Source: Peptococcaceae bacterium UBA6116
Lineage (GTDB): Bacteria; Bacillota; Desulfitobacteriia; Desulfitobacteriales; Syntrophobotulaceae
Assembly: GCA_002423425.1 (NCBI GenBank)
Contig: DIWC01000019.1
Span: 478-10,774 of the forward strand
Direction: 5' to 3'
Length of the DNA: 10,297 nt
The notes beneath the pieces are model-generated. The model saw only the letters and a program-made list of their open reading frames with translations, ran no database searches and was not told the DNA's origin. Of the stretch, positions 1 through 6,917 are shown in pieces. Every line of letters starts with the position of its first letter. Position 1 is the first letter of the stretch. Both the position numbers and the translations under genes were made by a program.

Positions 1-37
1 GCACGCCTTTGAGCATTTCCGTTAGGTTTTCCAGCAC
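1..37 (-). CDS. PadR family transcriptional regulator, N-terminal fragment cut by window edge
   Basis: Read leftward from a GTG at 37-35, the frame gives M-LENLTEMLKGV before the window ends. This matches the usual opening of a clostridial PadR regulator group, in which LENLTEMLKGVLEG begins the first helix of the winged-helix DNA-binding domain. A purine-rich AAGGGGTGG (48-40) lies just upstream as a ribosome binding site, and a good sigma-A promoter lies at 121-93. PadR proteins are dimeric repressors that usually control a neighbouring membrane or transporter gene and themselves. The target lies outside the window. Only 12 codons are visible, so the call rests on a short but characteristic motif plus the correctly placed expression signals. 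Confidence 0.6.
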   Translation of the reverse strand, partial: MLENLTEMLKGV

Positions 38-92
38 AACCACCCCTTGCTATTCTGTAAGACTGATATTCTGTATCACTCACTACCGCTAT

Positions 93-121
93 ATAGTAAC
101 ACGTAATAGTTGGTTTGTCAA
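93..121 (-). promoter_or_regulatory. Sigma-A type promoter for the padR-like gene
   Basis: On the minus strand a perfect TTGACA (121-116) is followed after exactly 17 bases by TACTAT (98-93). The 8-base palindrome CTATATAG (89-96) overlaps the -10 box and could be part of an autoregulatory operator. Downstream, in the untranslated leader, the 9-mer TATTCTGTA (plus-strand reading) occurs twice, at 51-59 and 67-75. The promoter is about 55 bases from the GTG start. Confidence 0.6.
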
Positions 122-151
122 CAGCACAGCAGAGTCATCCGGCGGATTGCA

Positions 152-188
152 AAACAAGCATCGGAAAATATTGATAGCTGTCTTGTTT
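152..188 (-). terminator. Weak candidate terminator after the germination operon
   Basis: AAACAAG (152-158) and CTTGTTT (182-188) are 7-base perfect inverted repeats separated by 23 bases, directly after the stop of the last ger gene. In the minus-strand transcript the distal arm runs into a short run of four U. The stem is AT-rich and the loop large, so it may be ineffective. No better hairpin is visible between this operon and the padR-like promoter. Confidence 0.25.
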
Positions 189-1268
189 CTAACGATTAAT
201 TGCGTTTTTGATCAGGTATATAATCAGTAAGATGACAGGTATGAAAATCTCAAAAACAACGGAGCAATATAGCCAGATGCCTTTCAAAAAATCCAATGAT
301 TCCACAATGTTTTTAAACAAATAAAGACTGCTCAATCCGGCGATTAAAACAGTCGGCACGATAAACCGGCTAAATTTTGCATGGAAAATTTCGGTGAGTA
401 TCGTAATTGAAGCAAATAAGAAAACCGTTATCTTAATCAGGGTGCTAAGCCCGTTTATTGTCGTTGCAAACACTTCGAACTTGATGGGATATGAGACTGA
501 ATAAGCAAAAAAGACAGGATAGGTATAACGTCTGATTAAATTTCCAAGTACTAAAAGTGTTCTCAAAACGATCAAAGAAATATATGTGACGACAATACCT
601 ATGGAAATAAAAAGGGGCTTTTTTATCTCACGATAGCCGCCGGCGTATGGGAAAAAGGTTAAGAATACGACCACCATACCAAATTCCAATATCAGCGGAT
701 AAACAGAATCGGCCAGTATCGGACCAATTTTTATATTTTTTAACGGGTAGATGTTTTCCCAACTAATATATTTTGTCAATACCACAATTGAAATAATTGT
801 AACGATTAATATGAGCCACATGAAAAACTCAGATGCCCTGGCAAAAACGCGTAAACCCTTGTAAAGCGAATAGATCGAGAGCGCACACAAAATTGCGGAT
901 ATAAAAATCTGGGGAGTGTCGAAATAACTGCTGTACCGCAGAAAAGTACTGTAGTTATTTAACGACAGGGATACAGTAAACAAAAAGAAAACAGCATACA
1001 GAAGAGCCAAAAAAGACCCGGCAAATTTTCCGAGGCAGTTTTTCAGCATTGCGGTCAATGGCTGCAAACCGCTTTTCTTATAGAGCGTAAGGTAGATTGC
1101 CAACAATAGCATTCCGCCGGCGCCGGAAACGAGATAAGTGATCCAACCATGCTGCGGATCGCCCGACGTATAGACGAAAATTGTAGAATTCGCAAATACG
1201 CATAACATCAGCAATATACCCATTTGCCGCGGTTTTATGAGATTTTGGTTTTTGATCGGCTCATTCAT
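189..1268 (-). CDS. Spore germinant receptor B subunit, GerAB/Spore_permease family
   Basis: This is the integral-membrane B subunit of a Ger-type germinant receptor. The family belongs to the amino acid-polyamine-organocation transporter superfamily, sits in the spore inner membrane and carries the germinant-binding site. The 359 residues match the usual length (about 360-370). The protein is almost wholly hydrophobic, with roughly ten membrane segments from about residue 15 to the C-terminus, and opens with the family-like stretch KPRQMGILLMLCVFANST. It is the last gene of the operon. Its ATG lies 8 bases after the C-subunit stop, and AAGGCGG overlaps that stop as a close-spaced ribosome binding site. 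No truncation is visible. The germinant cannot be read from the sequence, and other Spore_permease paralogues (GerBB, GerKB, YndE) look alike, so I give no specific gene name. Confidence 0.92.
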   Translation of the reverse strand: MNEPIKNQNLIKPRQMGILLMLCVFANSTIFVYTSGDPQHGWITYLVSGAGGMLLLAIYLTLYKKSGLQPLTAMLKNCLGKFAGSFLALLYAVFFLFTVSLSLNNYSTFLRYSSYFDTPQIFISAILCALSIYSLYKGLRVFARASEFFMWLILIVTIISIVVLTKYISWENIYPLKNIKIGPILADSVYPLILEFGMVVVFLTFFPYAGGYREIKKPLFISIGIVVTYISLIVLRTLLVLGNLIRRYTYPVFFAYSVSYPIKFEVFATTINGLSTLIKITVFLFASITILTEIFHAKFSRFIVPTVLIAGLSSLYLFKNIVESLDFLKGIWLYCSVVFEIFIPVILLIIYLIKNAINR

Positions 1269-1276
1269 CTTCCGCC

Positions 1277-2434
1277 TTAGTGACCTCCATATATCCTGCC
1301 AAAATCATTGATTGAAGCCTCAACTTCGATTTTGACCGGCAACGTTTTATAAATCTCGTCCCATTTCCCTTTTATTTGCTCCCAATAATCCGGGTATTTT
1401 CTTGTAAGTTCCTGGCCAAACCCGAAAATGTCGCTGTCAAACTCGGTTTTAGTTATATCAATTGTTTTCTCCACCATGGTTTTTATCTGTCCTGAAACGG
1501 CGTCCTCGAAGATTTTTATATTTTCTTCGGTAAATGACGGGCTTTTTCCATGCAGCTCGCTTAAGCCTCCTGTCAGCTTGATTTTCAGTGAAAACACGGG
1601 CTCCCCATCCTGAAACTCTATTTTAATTTTTGTAGATGCGCTGACCATTTCGTAATTAAAAACCTCATTTTTCCCAAAGGGATTGGGTATCTCAAATAAA
1701 CCTCCATGTGCCTTGTTTGTTATGATCAGAAGTGATTTTACATCGTTCGGTCCGATATATCCCGCGAGCTTGTCGCCTTTAAAAACGGCTGCCCCTCTTA
1801 AATCAATGTCCGAAAGAGAGGAATAATCGCCGCCTTCCCTAAACTGGATCAAGCCTGTAACCAGATCCGAACCCTCTGAATTTAGCGCTGAAATACAACT
1901 AAGCAGACTTGATTCCACCGCTTCGGTAGTTAATTTTGTGTTTTTGATTGATTTGTTAATTTGTTCAATCGGGATGAGCTCCATTTCGCTTTCCGCCTGC
2001 AATACCGTTTTGGCGTCAACGTCTTTTGTTACCATGACAATCGCATTGAAATTGGCTTCAAAATCTCTTTCCCAGAAATCCAACGCATCGGTAACACCCG
2101 CTTTGGCCATATCTTCACCGATAACAATAAGCTGCACATGATTGATATAGATTGTTTTATTTAGAAACTTTGTAAAAAGATTCCGTCCTGCGCTGTGCAC
2201 CGTGTCCGAAATATTGGATGCAAAAATAAACGCTTTTTCAGTCGTATTTTTTTCGGTTGCCAGAGCGGAAGGTTTCACGATCTGTACAGAGAATTCAATC
2301 TTGTCTCCTTCCACCCGGTCAATACCGATAGCGGAGTTGATGCCGATGTTCTTCAGCGGCCGATTATTCCAACAGCCGGTTAATGATAAAATGAACAAAA
2401 TGGATATGGATATTTTTAGTCCATGTCTTTTCAC
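1277..2434 (-). CDS. Spore germinant receptor C subunit, Ger(x)C family lipoprotein
   Basis: This is the lipoprotein C subunit of the receptor, anchored to the outer face of the spore inner membrane and needed for receptor function. A basic N-terminus and hydrophobic stretch (residues 1-20) end in lipobox L-T-G-C, with Cys21 as the lipidation site. The following W-N-N-R is the usual GCW-type start of mature Ger(x)C proteins. The body includes the family-typical IGIDRVEGDKIEFSVQIVKP near residues 37-56. At 385 residues it is the normal length. The start is GTG; the A-subunit stop immediately precedes it with no gap, and AAGGAG lies 10 bases upstream inside the end of that gene, suggesting translational coupling. 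Gene order A-C-B is one of the common arrangements. Confidence 0.93.
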   Translation of the reverse strand: MKRHGLKISISILFILSLTGCWNNRPLKNIGINSAIGIDRVEGDKIEFSVQIVKPSALATEKNTTEKAFIFASNISDTVHSAGRNLFTKFLNKTIYINHVQLIVIGEDMAKAGVTDALDFWERDFEANFNAIVMVTKDVDAKTVLQAESEMELIPIEQINKSIKNTKLTTEAVESSLLSCISALNSEGSDLVTGLIQFREGGDYSSLSDIDLRGAAVFKGDKLAGYIGPNDVKSLLIITNKAHGGLFEIPNPFGKNEVFNYEMVSASTKIKIEFQDGEPVFSLKIKLTGGLSELHGKSPSFTEENIKIFEDAVSGQIKTMVEKTIDITKTEFDSDIFGFGQELTRKYPDYWEQIKGKWDEIYKTLPVKIEVEASINDFGRIYGGH

Positions 2435-3976
2435 TTAATCGGCTCTCCTTTTTTCATTCTGTGAAAGTCCTTTTGGCCTGAATTTCATCGATTTTAACGG
2501 GAATCTGAATACGGCGTCTTTAAGCCCCTCAGTATTCACTGGAGACAAAGGCGACATATATGGTATGCCAAAGGATGTAAGCGAGCACATGTGCAGGACG
2601 AGAAAAGCGGACAGAAATACAATCCCCGCAAGCCCGAATATGTTCGCTGCGAAAATATAGCCTAAACGGTAAAGGGATGTGGCATCCATTAAGTTTGTGT
2701 TGACATAGCTGCATATTGCGGTCAGGGCTAGTACAATGACGATCAGGTTGCTTGCAAAACCGGCTTTCACCGCTGCCTCCCCAAGGACGAGCGCTCCCAC
2801 GATACTGATCGTCTGTCCAATGCCTTTTGGCATCCGGACTGTCGCTTCTTTGAGTATTTCAAACGACAGCACCATCGATAACGCTTCTAAAATTGAGGAG
2901 AACGGAATTTTCTCCTGTCCCGCCGCAGCTGTGATCAGCAGTTCAAAAGGGGTCACCTGATGTTCAAAATTCAGAAAAGCAATATATAATGCGGGGAGTA
3001 ACAAAGCAGATATAAAGCAAATTAATCGAAGGGTCCTTATGAATGATCCGAAAATGGGCTTGCCAAAATAATCCTCGCTGTTTTGTATGTTTTCGATAAA
3101 CATATGCGGGACTGTAATTGCGAAAGGGGAGCCGTCGCATAAAATCGCGACTCTGCCCTCAAGTATTTGAGCCGCAACGGTATCCGGCCTTTCATGGTAT
3201 CCTGCCAACGGGAAAAAGGTAAACGGATTATCGGATATATATTCATTGATAAAATTGATATCTATTAAGCCGTCAATATCTATTTCCTCAAGTCTCGTTT
3301 TTACTTGATTTATAATCTGATCTTTTGCGATTCCTTTTAAATAGCACATATATACATGCCTTTTTGTGCGTTCTCCCAATATCAGCAATTCCGATTTGAA
3401 ATCAGGGTTTTTGATCTGTTTCGTCAGAAGAAAGAGGTTTTTAAGAGAATGCTCTATCAAAGCTTCTTTGGGGCCGCGGATGCTGTGTTCCACCTCCGCT
3501 TCGGATTTGCTTTGTTTCGCGGTCTCCGATATTTTTATGCACAGGGCGTAGCTTTCGTTTTCAAGAAATAAAACGACATAGCCCATATAGAAATAATCTG
3601 TTGCGCATTCCATATTGTCTATTTCAGTAACTTGAGCGGGGAGAATAGTGTTTTTAATATCATCTATAGTGATGCGATCATTGTGCAGTTTTATTTTTCC
3701 GGACATGTCCAGGATTGGCTTCATAATGCCTAATTCAAGCCTTTCTGCATTGACGAAACCATCAATATATGCTATGAGCATCTTTTTATTGCCAATGCTG
3801 ATTACTCTTTTATAAAAATTGATACAGTTTTCAAATTTTTTTTTGAAGTAAGAATCAATATCTTCAATCGCGCTGGGTATCTCATATTTTGGTTTTATAG
3901 ATTTATTTTGTCTTTTTCTTTCTGATTGGAAGGAGTAGCTAAAAACTTTAATTTTCTTTATAATATATCGAAACAT
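2435..3976 (-). CDS. Spore germinant receptor A subunit, GerA family
   Basis: This is the first gene of the operon and encodes the A subunit. In family structures this subunit has a soluble N-terminal region and a membrane bundle that forms the oligomeric ion channel opened by germinants. Here the first 310 or so residues are hydrophilic, and the conserved LEGRVAILCDGSPFAITVP block lies just before the membrane part. Membrane segments begin near residue 318, followed by the conserved PFELL / EALSMVLSFEILKEA / GQTISIVGALVLGEAAV region. The length, 513 residues, is normal. The start is ATG with AGAGG seven bases upstream. The N-terminus is rich in Lys/Arg (KKIKVFSYSFQSERKRQNK), which is common in the family. 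The operon should be transcribed in the forespore. No convincing sigma-G promoter could be placed, although the upstream region is very AT-rich. Confidence 0.94.
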   Translation of the reverse strand: MFRYIIKKIKVFSYSFQSERKRQNKSIKPKYEIPSAIEDIDSYFKKKFENCINFYKRVISIGNKKMLIAYIDGFVNAERLELGIMKPILDMSGKIKLHNDRITIDDIKNTILPAQVTEIDNMECATDYFYMGYVVLFLENESYALCIKISETAKQSKSEAEVEHSIRGPKEALIEHSLKNLFLLTKQIKNPDFKSELLILGERTKRHVYMCYLKGIAKDQIINQVKTRLEEIDIDGLIDINFINEYISDNPFTFFPLAGYHERPDTVAAQILEGRVAILCDGSPFAITVPHMFIENIQNSEDYFGKPIFGSFIRTLRLICFISALLLPALYIAFLNFEHQVTPFELLITAAAGQEKIPFSSILEALSMVLSFEILKEATVRMPKGIGQTISIVGALVLGEAAVKAGFASNLIVIVLALTAICSYVNTNLMDATSLYRLGYIFAANIFGLAGIVFLSAFLVLHMCSLTSFGIPYMSPLSPVNTEGLKDAVFRFPLKSMKFRPKGLSQNEKRRAD

Positions 3977-4123
3977 TTTATAAGCCTCTATTTAATGATT
4001 TGATAATTTGGGATAACAATATTTATTATTCGTTTCGTTAATAAATTTATTAATTAAGTCTATAAAGTGCAATAAATCCGGAGTATCCGTAAAGATTGGC
4101 TTTATTAGAATAGCGAAAAAATG

Positions 4124-4129
4124 TATAAT
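4124..4129 (+). promoter_or_regulatory. Candidate -10 box for the DUF4846 gene
   Basis: A perfect TATAAT lies about 125 bases before the lipoprotein gene. The hexamer 17 bases upstream (TTTATT at 4101-4106) matches TTGACA at only three positions, and a better TTGGCT (4096-4101) is too far away (22 bases). The surrounding region is so AT-rich that a chance match is quite possible. Confidence 0.3.
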
Positions 4130-4240
4130 ACAATTATTAGGAAGCATGACTTATTTAACTGTAGTATGTTGTCGCATTATGTCAGATATAGATGCCAACG
4201 GGTATTAAATCAAAGGGGAAAGCTATGAATTTCCTTTCAG

Positions 4241-4246
4241 AAGGAG
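4241..4246 (+). promoter_or_regulatory. Ribosome binding site that decides the DUF4846 start
   Basis: AAGGAG ends directly against the first in-frame ATG (4247) but is six bases from the second (4253). Normal spacing therefore selects 4253. The same bases lie inside a 14-codon upstream frame (4225-4269). Confidence 0.65.
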
Positions 4247-4252
4247 ATGAAA

Positions 4253-5176
4253 ATGAAAAAAGAATATAAAAGCGCATTAAAAAGCAAGCTGATCAATGGT
4301 CTGATCTGTATTTTTGGTATGTGTCTGTTTTTATTTGCGGCTTGTGAAACAAATAGGCAACCGCAAAGCTCTATGGTGCAGGACCTGACTATTGCAGGCG
4401 ATGCAGATACGGCCGAAATCCCTGTCGAATCGCTTATCATTGCCGAGGGGCAAACGATCGCAGAAAGGTTTGACGTTCCCGAGGGATTTACGAGGCTTAA
4501 CCCGGAAGCGGAATCCTTTGCATACTATCTTCAGAATCTGCCCTTAAAGCCGGATGATGCCAAAGTAAAATATTATGACGGCAGAGAAAAACTGCGGGAC
4601 GTTTACTTGGCGGTGGTTGATTTCAGCCTGGGCGAAAGGGACTTGCAGCAGTGCGCCGATGCGGTTATACGGTTAAGAGCGGAATATTTATATGCCAGAG
4701 ACCGATATGATGAAATCCATTTTAACTTTGTAAGCGGTTTTAATGCGGAATTTTCAAAATGGGCTGACGGCAACGGCATATCTGTGGACGGCAGCAAAGT
4801 TTCATGGAAAACTAACAGTAATAACAACAGTTCTTACAAGAGTTTTCAAAAATATCTTGACATCGTTTATGCCTATGCTTCCACCTTGTCTTTGGAAAAG
4901 GAATTGATTGCGAAGCCGCTTTCGGATCTGGCCATAGGCGATGTGTTTATTCAGGGCGGCGCTCCGGGTCATTGCGTCATCGTTGTCGACATGGCTGTGA
5001 ATCAAAATACCGGAGAAAGAATCTTTATGCTGGCTCAAAGTTATATGCCGGCGCAGGACATTCAAGTATTAAAAGGCGACAGCGAAGGTTCTCCCTGGTT
5101 TTCTGCAAGTATAAAGGATATACTGAAAACGCCCGAGTGGACGTTTGAGGCTTCCGACTTAAAAACATGGGAATAA
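4253..5176 (+). CDS. DUF4846 family lipoprotein
   Basis: A predicted surface lipoprotein of 307 residues. A basic start is followed by a hydrophobic segment (about residues 13-30) and a lipobox-like L-F-A-A-C with Cys31. The mature part matches my recollection of the DUF4846 family: RLNPEAESFAYYLQNLPLKP near the start of the domain, a YDGR block, and a C-terminal GGAPGHCVIVVDMA block at about 235-248 followed by AQSYMPAQD. The biochemical role is unknown. I chose 4253 rather than 4247 because AAGGAG abuts the earlier ATG; using 4247 adds only two residues. The gene lies divergent to the germination operon and 67-87 bases upstream of the tail-assembly-like gene, so the two may share a transcript, but nothing shows that they act together. 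Confidence 0.85.
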   Translation: MKKEYKSALKSKLINGLICIFGMCLFLFAACETNRQPQSSMVQDLTIAGDADTAEIPVESLIIAEGQTIAERFDVPEGFTRLNPEAESFAYYLQNLPLKPDDAKVKYYDGREKLRDVYLAVVDFSLGERDLQQCADAVIRLRAEYLYARDRYDEIHFNFVSGFNAEFSKWADGNGISVDGSKVSWKTNSNNNSSYKSFQKYLDIVYAYASTLSLEKELIAKPLSDLAIGDVFIQGGAPGHCVIVVDMAVNQNTGERIFMLAQSYMPAQDIQVLKGDSEGSPWFSASIKDILKTPEWTFEASDLKTWE

Positions 5177-5251
5177 GGGCCAAATATAATATACGATTGA
5201 ATTTCCCTTGAAGAGACATTAAGAGGAACACCGAACAGTGATATGGAAAGC

Positions 5252-5256
5252 GAGGA
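5252..5256 (+). promoter_or_regulatory. Ribosome binding site favouring the ATG at 5264
   Basis: GAGGA is seven bases before the ATG at 5264. The earlier in-frame ATG at 5243 has only AGAGGA (5222-5227), 15 bases away, which is too far for efficient initiation. Confidence 0.6.
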
Positions 5257-5263
5257 AAAGGGC

Positions 5264-5581
5264 ATGGTATTCCGTACTGAGTTTGAGTTTAACCTGCCGC
5301 AGGGCTATGCCGATAAAGACGGAGCGGTTCATAAGCGCGGCGTTATGCGCTTGGCGACGGCGGCGGACGAGATATTGCCGATGAGAGATATCCGCGTACA
5401 GCAAAACCCGGACTATTTGAGCATAATTATTTTGTCAAGGGTCATCCTCAAGCTGGGCGGCTTAAGGACGATCGATACGGATGTCATTGAGAACCTGTCT
5501 GCTCCCGATTTGGCCTATTTGCAGGAATTTTATGAGAATATCAACGGATCTGGGCAAGACCCAACCGAGCCGGAGGAATAA
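5264..5581 (+). CDS. Small phage-tail-assembly-like protein of eCIS type
   Basis: A 105-residue soluble acidic protein with no signal peptide. The pattern FRTEFEFNLPQGYADKDG, then HKRGVMRLATAADEI, then YLSIIILSRVILKLGGL and DLAYLQEFYENIN is one I recall from the small 'phage tail assembly' proteins that accompany contractile injection systems and tail-like clusters. In those loci it is thought to help tube or tail assembly. I chose 5264 because it has a well-spaced ribosome binding site and starts close to the conserved FEF motif; the ATG at 5243 would add seven residues (MESEEKG). It is followed without a gap by the DUF4157 gene, whose ribosome binding site lies in the last codons here. No sheath, tube, baseplate or ATPase gene is near, so it seems to be an orphan. 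It could also have been recruited to another function. Confidence 0.6.
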   Translation: MVFRTEFEFNLPQGYADKDGAVHKRGVMRLATAADEILPMRDIRVQQNPDYLSIIILSRVILKLGGLRTIDTDVIENLSAPDLAYLQEFYENINGSGQDPTEPEE

Positions 5582-5585
5582 GATT

Positions 5586-5861
5586 ATGAAAAAAGAAGAT
5601 AATCCCGGCCTGGGAACAGCAATGGAAAGCTTTTCGACGAGTATGGATGATATAAAAGTTCATTACAATACCAGTCGTCCGGCACAGCTGGAAGCACTTA
5701 AATATGCACAGGAGACGGATATTAAAATTGCTCCCGGACAGGAAAAGCATCTGCCCCATGAGCTTAGCCATGTCGTACAGCAGCTTGAGGGGCGGACGCG
5801 GCCGCAGATTGAAATCAAAAAAACTGCGCAAACACAGAAACAGGGAAAAGAAACAAAGTGA
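5586..5861 (+). CDS. Short DUF4157 protein, putative metallopeptidase-like domain (eCIS-associated family)
   Basis: A 91-residue protein that is nearly all DUF4157 domain. SMDDIKVHYNTSRPAQLEALKYAQ (19-42), an APGQEKHLPHE block (49-59) and HVVQQ with GRTRP (62-73) are strong signatures. His58-Glu59-Leu-Ser-His62 forms an HExxH zinc-binding motif. Longer family members continue with an LExEAD-like segment that would supply a further ligand. Here the chain ends instead in a Lys/Gln/Thr-rich tail (78-91), so catalysis is doubtful. DUF4157 proteins are known to be enriched in eCIS loci, often as toxin or cargo parts. The ATG is four bases after the previous stop, with GGAGGA (5572-5577) eight bases upstream, so the two genes are surely co-transcribed. 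A longer reading from 5481 is not supported, since it would overlap the coding upstream frame. Confidence 0.75.
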   Translation: MKKEDNPGLGTAMESFSTSMDDIKVHYNTSRPAQLEALKYAQETDIKIAPGQEKHLPHELSHVVQQLEGRTRPQIEIKKTAQTQKQGKETK

Positions 5862-5880
5862 GATAAGTGCGATACATTTG

Positions 5881-5889
5881 TGGTACAAT
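5881..5889 (+). promoter_or_regulatory. Extended -10 promoter candidate for the peroxiredoxin operon
   Basis: TGGTACAAT fits an extended -10 element (TG, one base, TACAAT), 35 bases before the peroxiredoxin ATG. No good -35 is present at 16-18 bases upstream, as expected for promoters relying on the extended element. The 63-base gap after the DUF4157 gene suggests a fresh transcription start here. Confidence 0.4.
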
Positions 5890-5924
5890 AGCAGCATCAT
5901 AATATAAAATAGGAGGAAATATTT

Positions 5925-6386
5925 ATGAAACCAATTGAAATCGGAGCGGCGGCGCCTGACTTTACTTTGGAGGATGTTTTTGAGAAAGGTGTTCATCTGT
6001 CGGATTATAAGGGTAAAAGGGTTTTGTTGTCCTGGCATCCTATCGCATGGACCGGTGTCTGCACCGACCAGATGCGCTCGCTGGAAGTAAATTATGATAA
6101 ATTTCAGGCGCTTAACACAGTCGCGTTTGGCTTAAGCGTTGATCCAAGCGCGTGCAAAAAGGCCTGGGCAGCCGTCCTGAGCATTCAGAAAACCAGCCTT
6201 TTATGCGATTTCTGGCCTCATGGGAAGGTCGCGCAGGAATATGGCATTTTTATTGACGAATTTGGGATGTCCCAACGGGCAAATATTATTATCGATGAAA
6301 AAGGAATTGTGAAATGGGTTAAGGTCTATCCCCTCTCCCAATTGCCTGATATCAATGAAGTGTTGGAGGCTCTGTCAAAACCGTAA
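5925..6386 (+). CDS. Peroxiredoxin, AhpE/redoxin-like
   Basis: A cytoplasmic thiol peroxidase of 153 residues that reduces hydrogen peroxide or organic peroxides. The thioredoxin-fold opening APDFTLEDV (10-18) is followed by P39-I-A-W-T43-G-V-C46, the PxxxTxxC peroxidatic motif, and by Arg118, placed as the conserved active-site arginine. Cys77 and Cys94 could serve as resolving cysteines, but neither is in the C-terminal position of typical 2-Cys enzymes, so the resolving mechanism is open. The segment FGLSVDPSACKKAWAAVL resembles AhpE-type and clostridial one-domain peroxiredoxins. AGGAGG lies eight bases before the ATG, the best ribosome binding site nearby. The alkyltransferase gene follows after 27 bases, suggesting a small stress-protection operon. 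Confidence 0.9.
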   Translation: MKPIEIGAAAPDFTLEDVFEKGVHLSDYKGKRVLLSWHPIAWTGVCTDQMRSLEVNYDKFQALNTVAFGLSVDPSACKKAWAAVLSIQKTSLLCDFWPHGKVAQEYGIFIDEFGMSQRANIIIDEKGIVKWVKVYPLSQLPDINEVLEALSKP

Positions 6387-6413
6387 AATATACATATTGA
6401 GGAGATTATACCC

Positions 6414-6881
6414 GTGAAAAACGTATGGTATTATGAGTACCCCATCGGAACGATCGGGATTTCTGAGGATGACGGTTTTATCTCTCATCTGTTTTTTGGC
6501 AGCGACAAAAACCGCGCGGGCTTTGAGGCTTTTCAAACACCTCTGATTCAAAAAGCTGCGGTACAGCTTAGAGAATATTTTGACGGCAATCGGACAGAAT
6601 TTGATTTGCCGTTACTTTTGCGTGGCACGGAGTTTCAGCTATCGGTATGGAAAGCCTTACAAACTATAGCTGCGGGCGAAACCCGCAGCTATAAGGAAAT
6701 TGCCGTACAGATTGGAATACCGAAAGCAGTGCGCGCCGTCGGTATGGCGAATAACCGCAACCCGCTTCCTATCATTGTCCCCTGCCATCGCGTCGTGGGC
6801 AGTGACGGAAGCTTAACGGGCTATGCGGGCGGCCTTTCTGTGAAACAGTATTTATTGGAGCTTGAGAGGCGCCATGCCTGA
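6414..6881 (+). CDS. ogt: Methylated-DNA--protein-cysteine S-methyltransferase (O6-alkylguanine-DNA alkyltransferase)
   Basis: A suicide DNA repair protein that transfers the alkyl group from O6-alkylguanine (and O4-alkylthymine) to its own cysteine. The acceptor is Cys124 in P123-C-H-R126. Other family marks are F74-Q-L-S-V-W-K entering the helix-turn-helix domain, the G-E-T-R-S-Y-K-E block (88-95), R107-A-V-G-M-A-N-N-R-N-P as the arginine-finger region, and GSDGSLTGYAGG after the active site. At 155 residues it is a full-length short-type enzyme without an AraC-like Ada domain. The start is GTG, with GAGGAG (6399-6404) nine bases upstream. It lies between the peroxiredoxin and DUF4180 genes with short gaps, consistent with co-transcription. 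The symbol is by family; ogt and adaB-like naming varies. Confidence 0.95.
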   Translation: MKNVWYYEYPIGTIGISEDDGFISHLFFGSDKNRAGFEAFQTPLIQKAAVQLREYFDGNRTEFDLPLLLRGTEFQLSVWKALQTIAAGETRSYKEIAVQIGIPKAVRAVGMANNRNPLPIIVPCHRVVGSDGSLTGYAGGLSVKQYLLELERRHA

Positions 6882-6917
6882 TATGCAGCTGCCAGCCAAA
6901 ACAAAGAGGTAAACAAA

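Noticed and set aside
4004..4031. Possible sigma-G promoter for the germination operon (GAATA at 4031-4027, CAAATTA at 4010-4004 on the minus strand).
   Set aside because: The spacer is 16 bases where about 18 is expected, and the -10 matches CATNHTA imperfectly. In such AT-rich DNA this is not good enough to annotate.
5185..5190. TATAAT between the DUF4846 and tail-assembly genes.
   Set aside because: No -35-like hexamer lies 16-18 bases upstream and no extended -10 is present, so the genes are as likely to share the upstream transcript.
5481..5861. Longer 126-residue version of the DUF4157 protein starting at 5481.
   Set aside because: The extra 35 residues overlap the tail-assembly gene in another frame and look unlike the family. 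The ATG at 5586 has GGAGGA at good spacing.
5541..6038. A 165-residue open frame on the minus strand across the DUF4157 and peroxiredoxin genes.
   Set aside because: It is opposite two well-supported genes and its product, rich in Phe, Leu and Arg, matches nothing recognisable.
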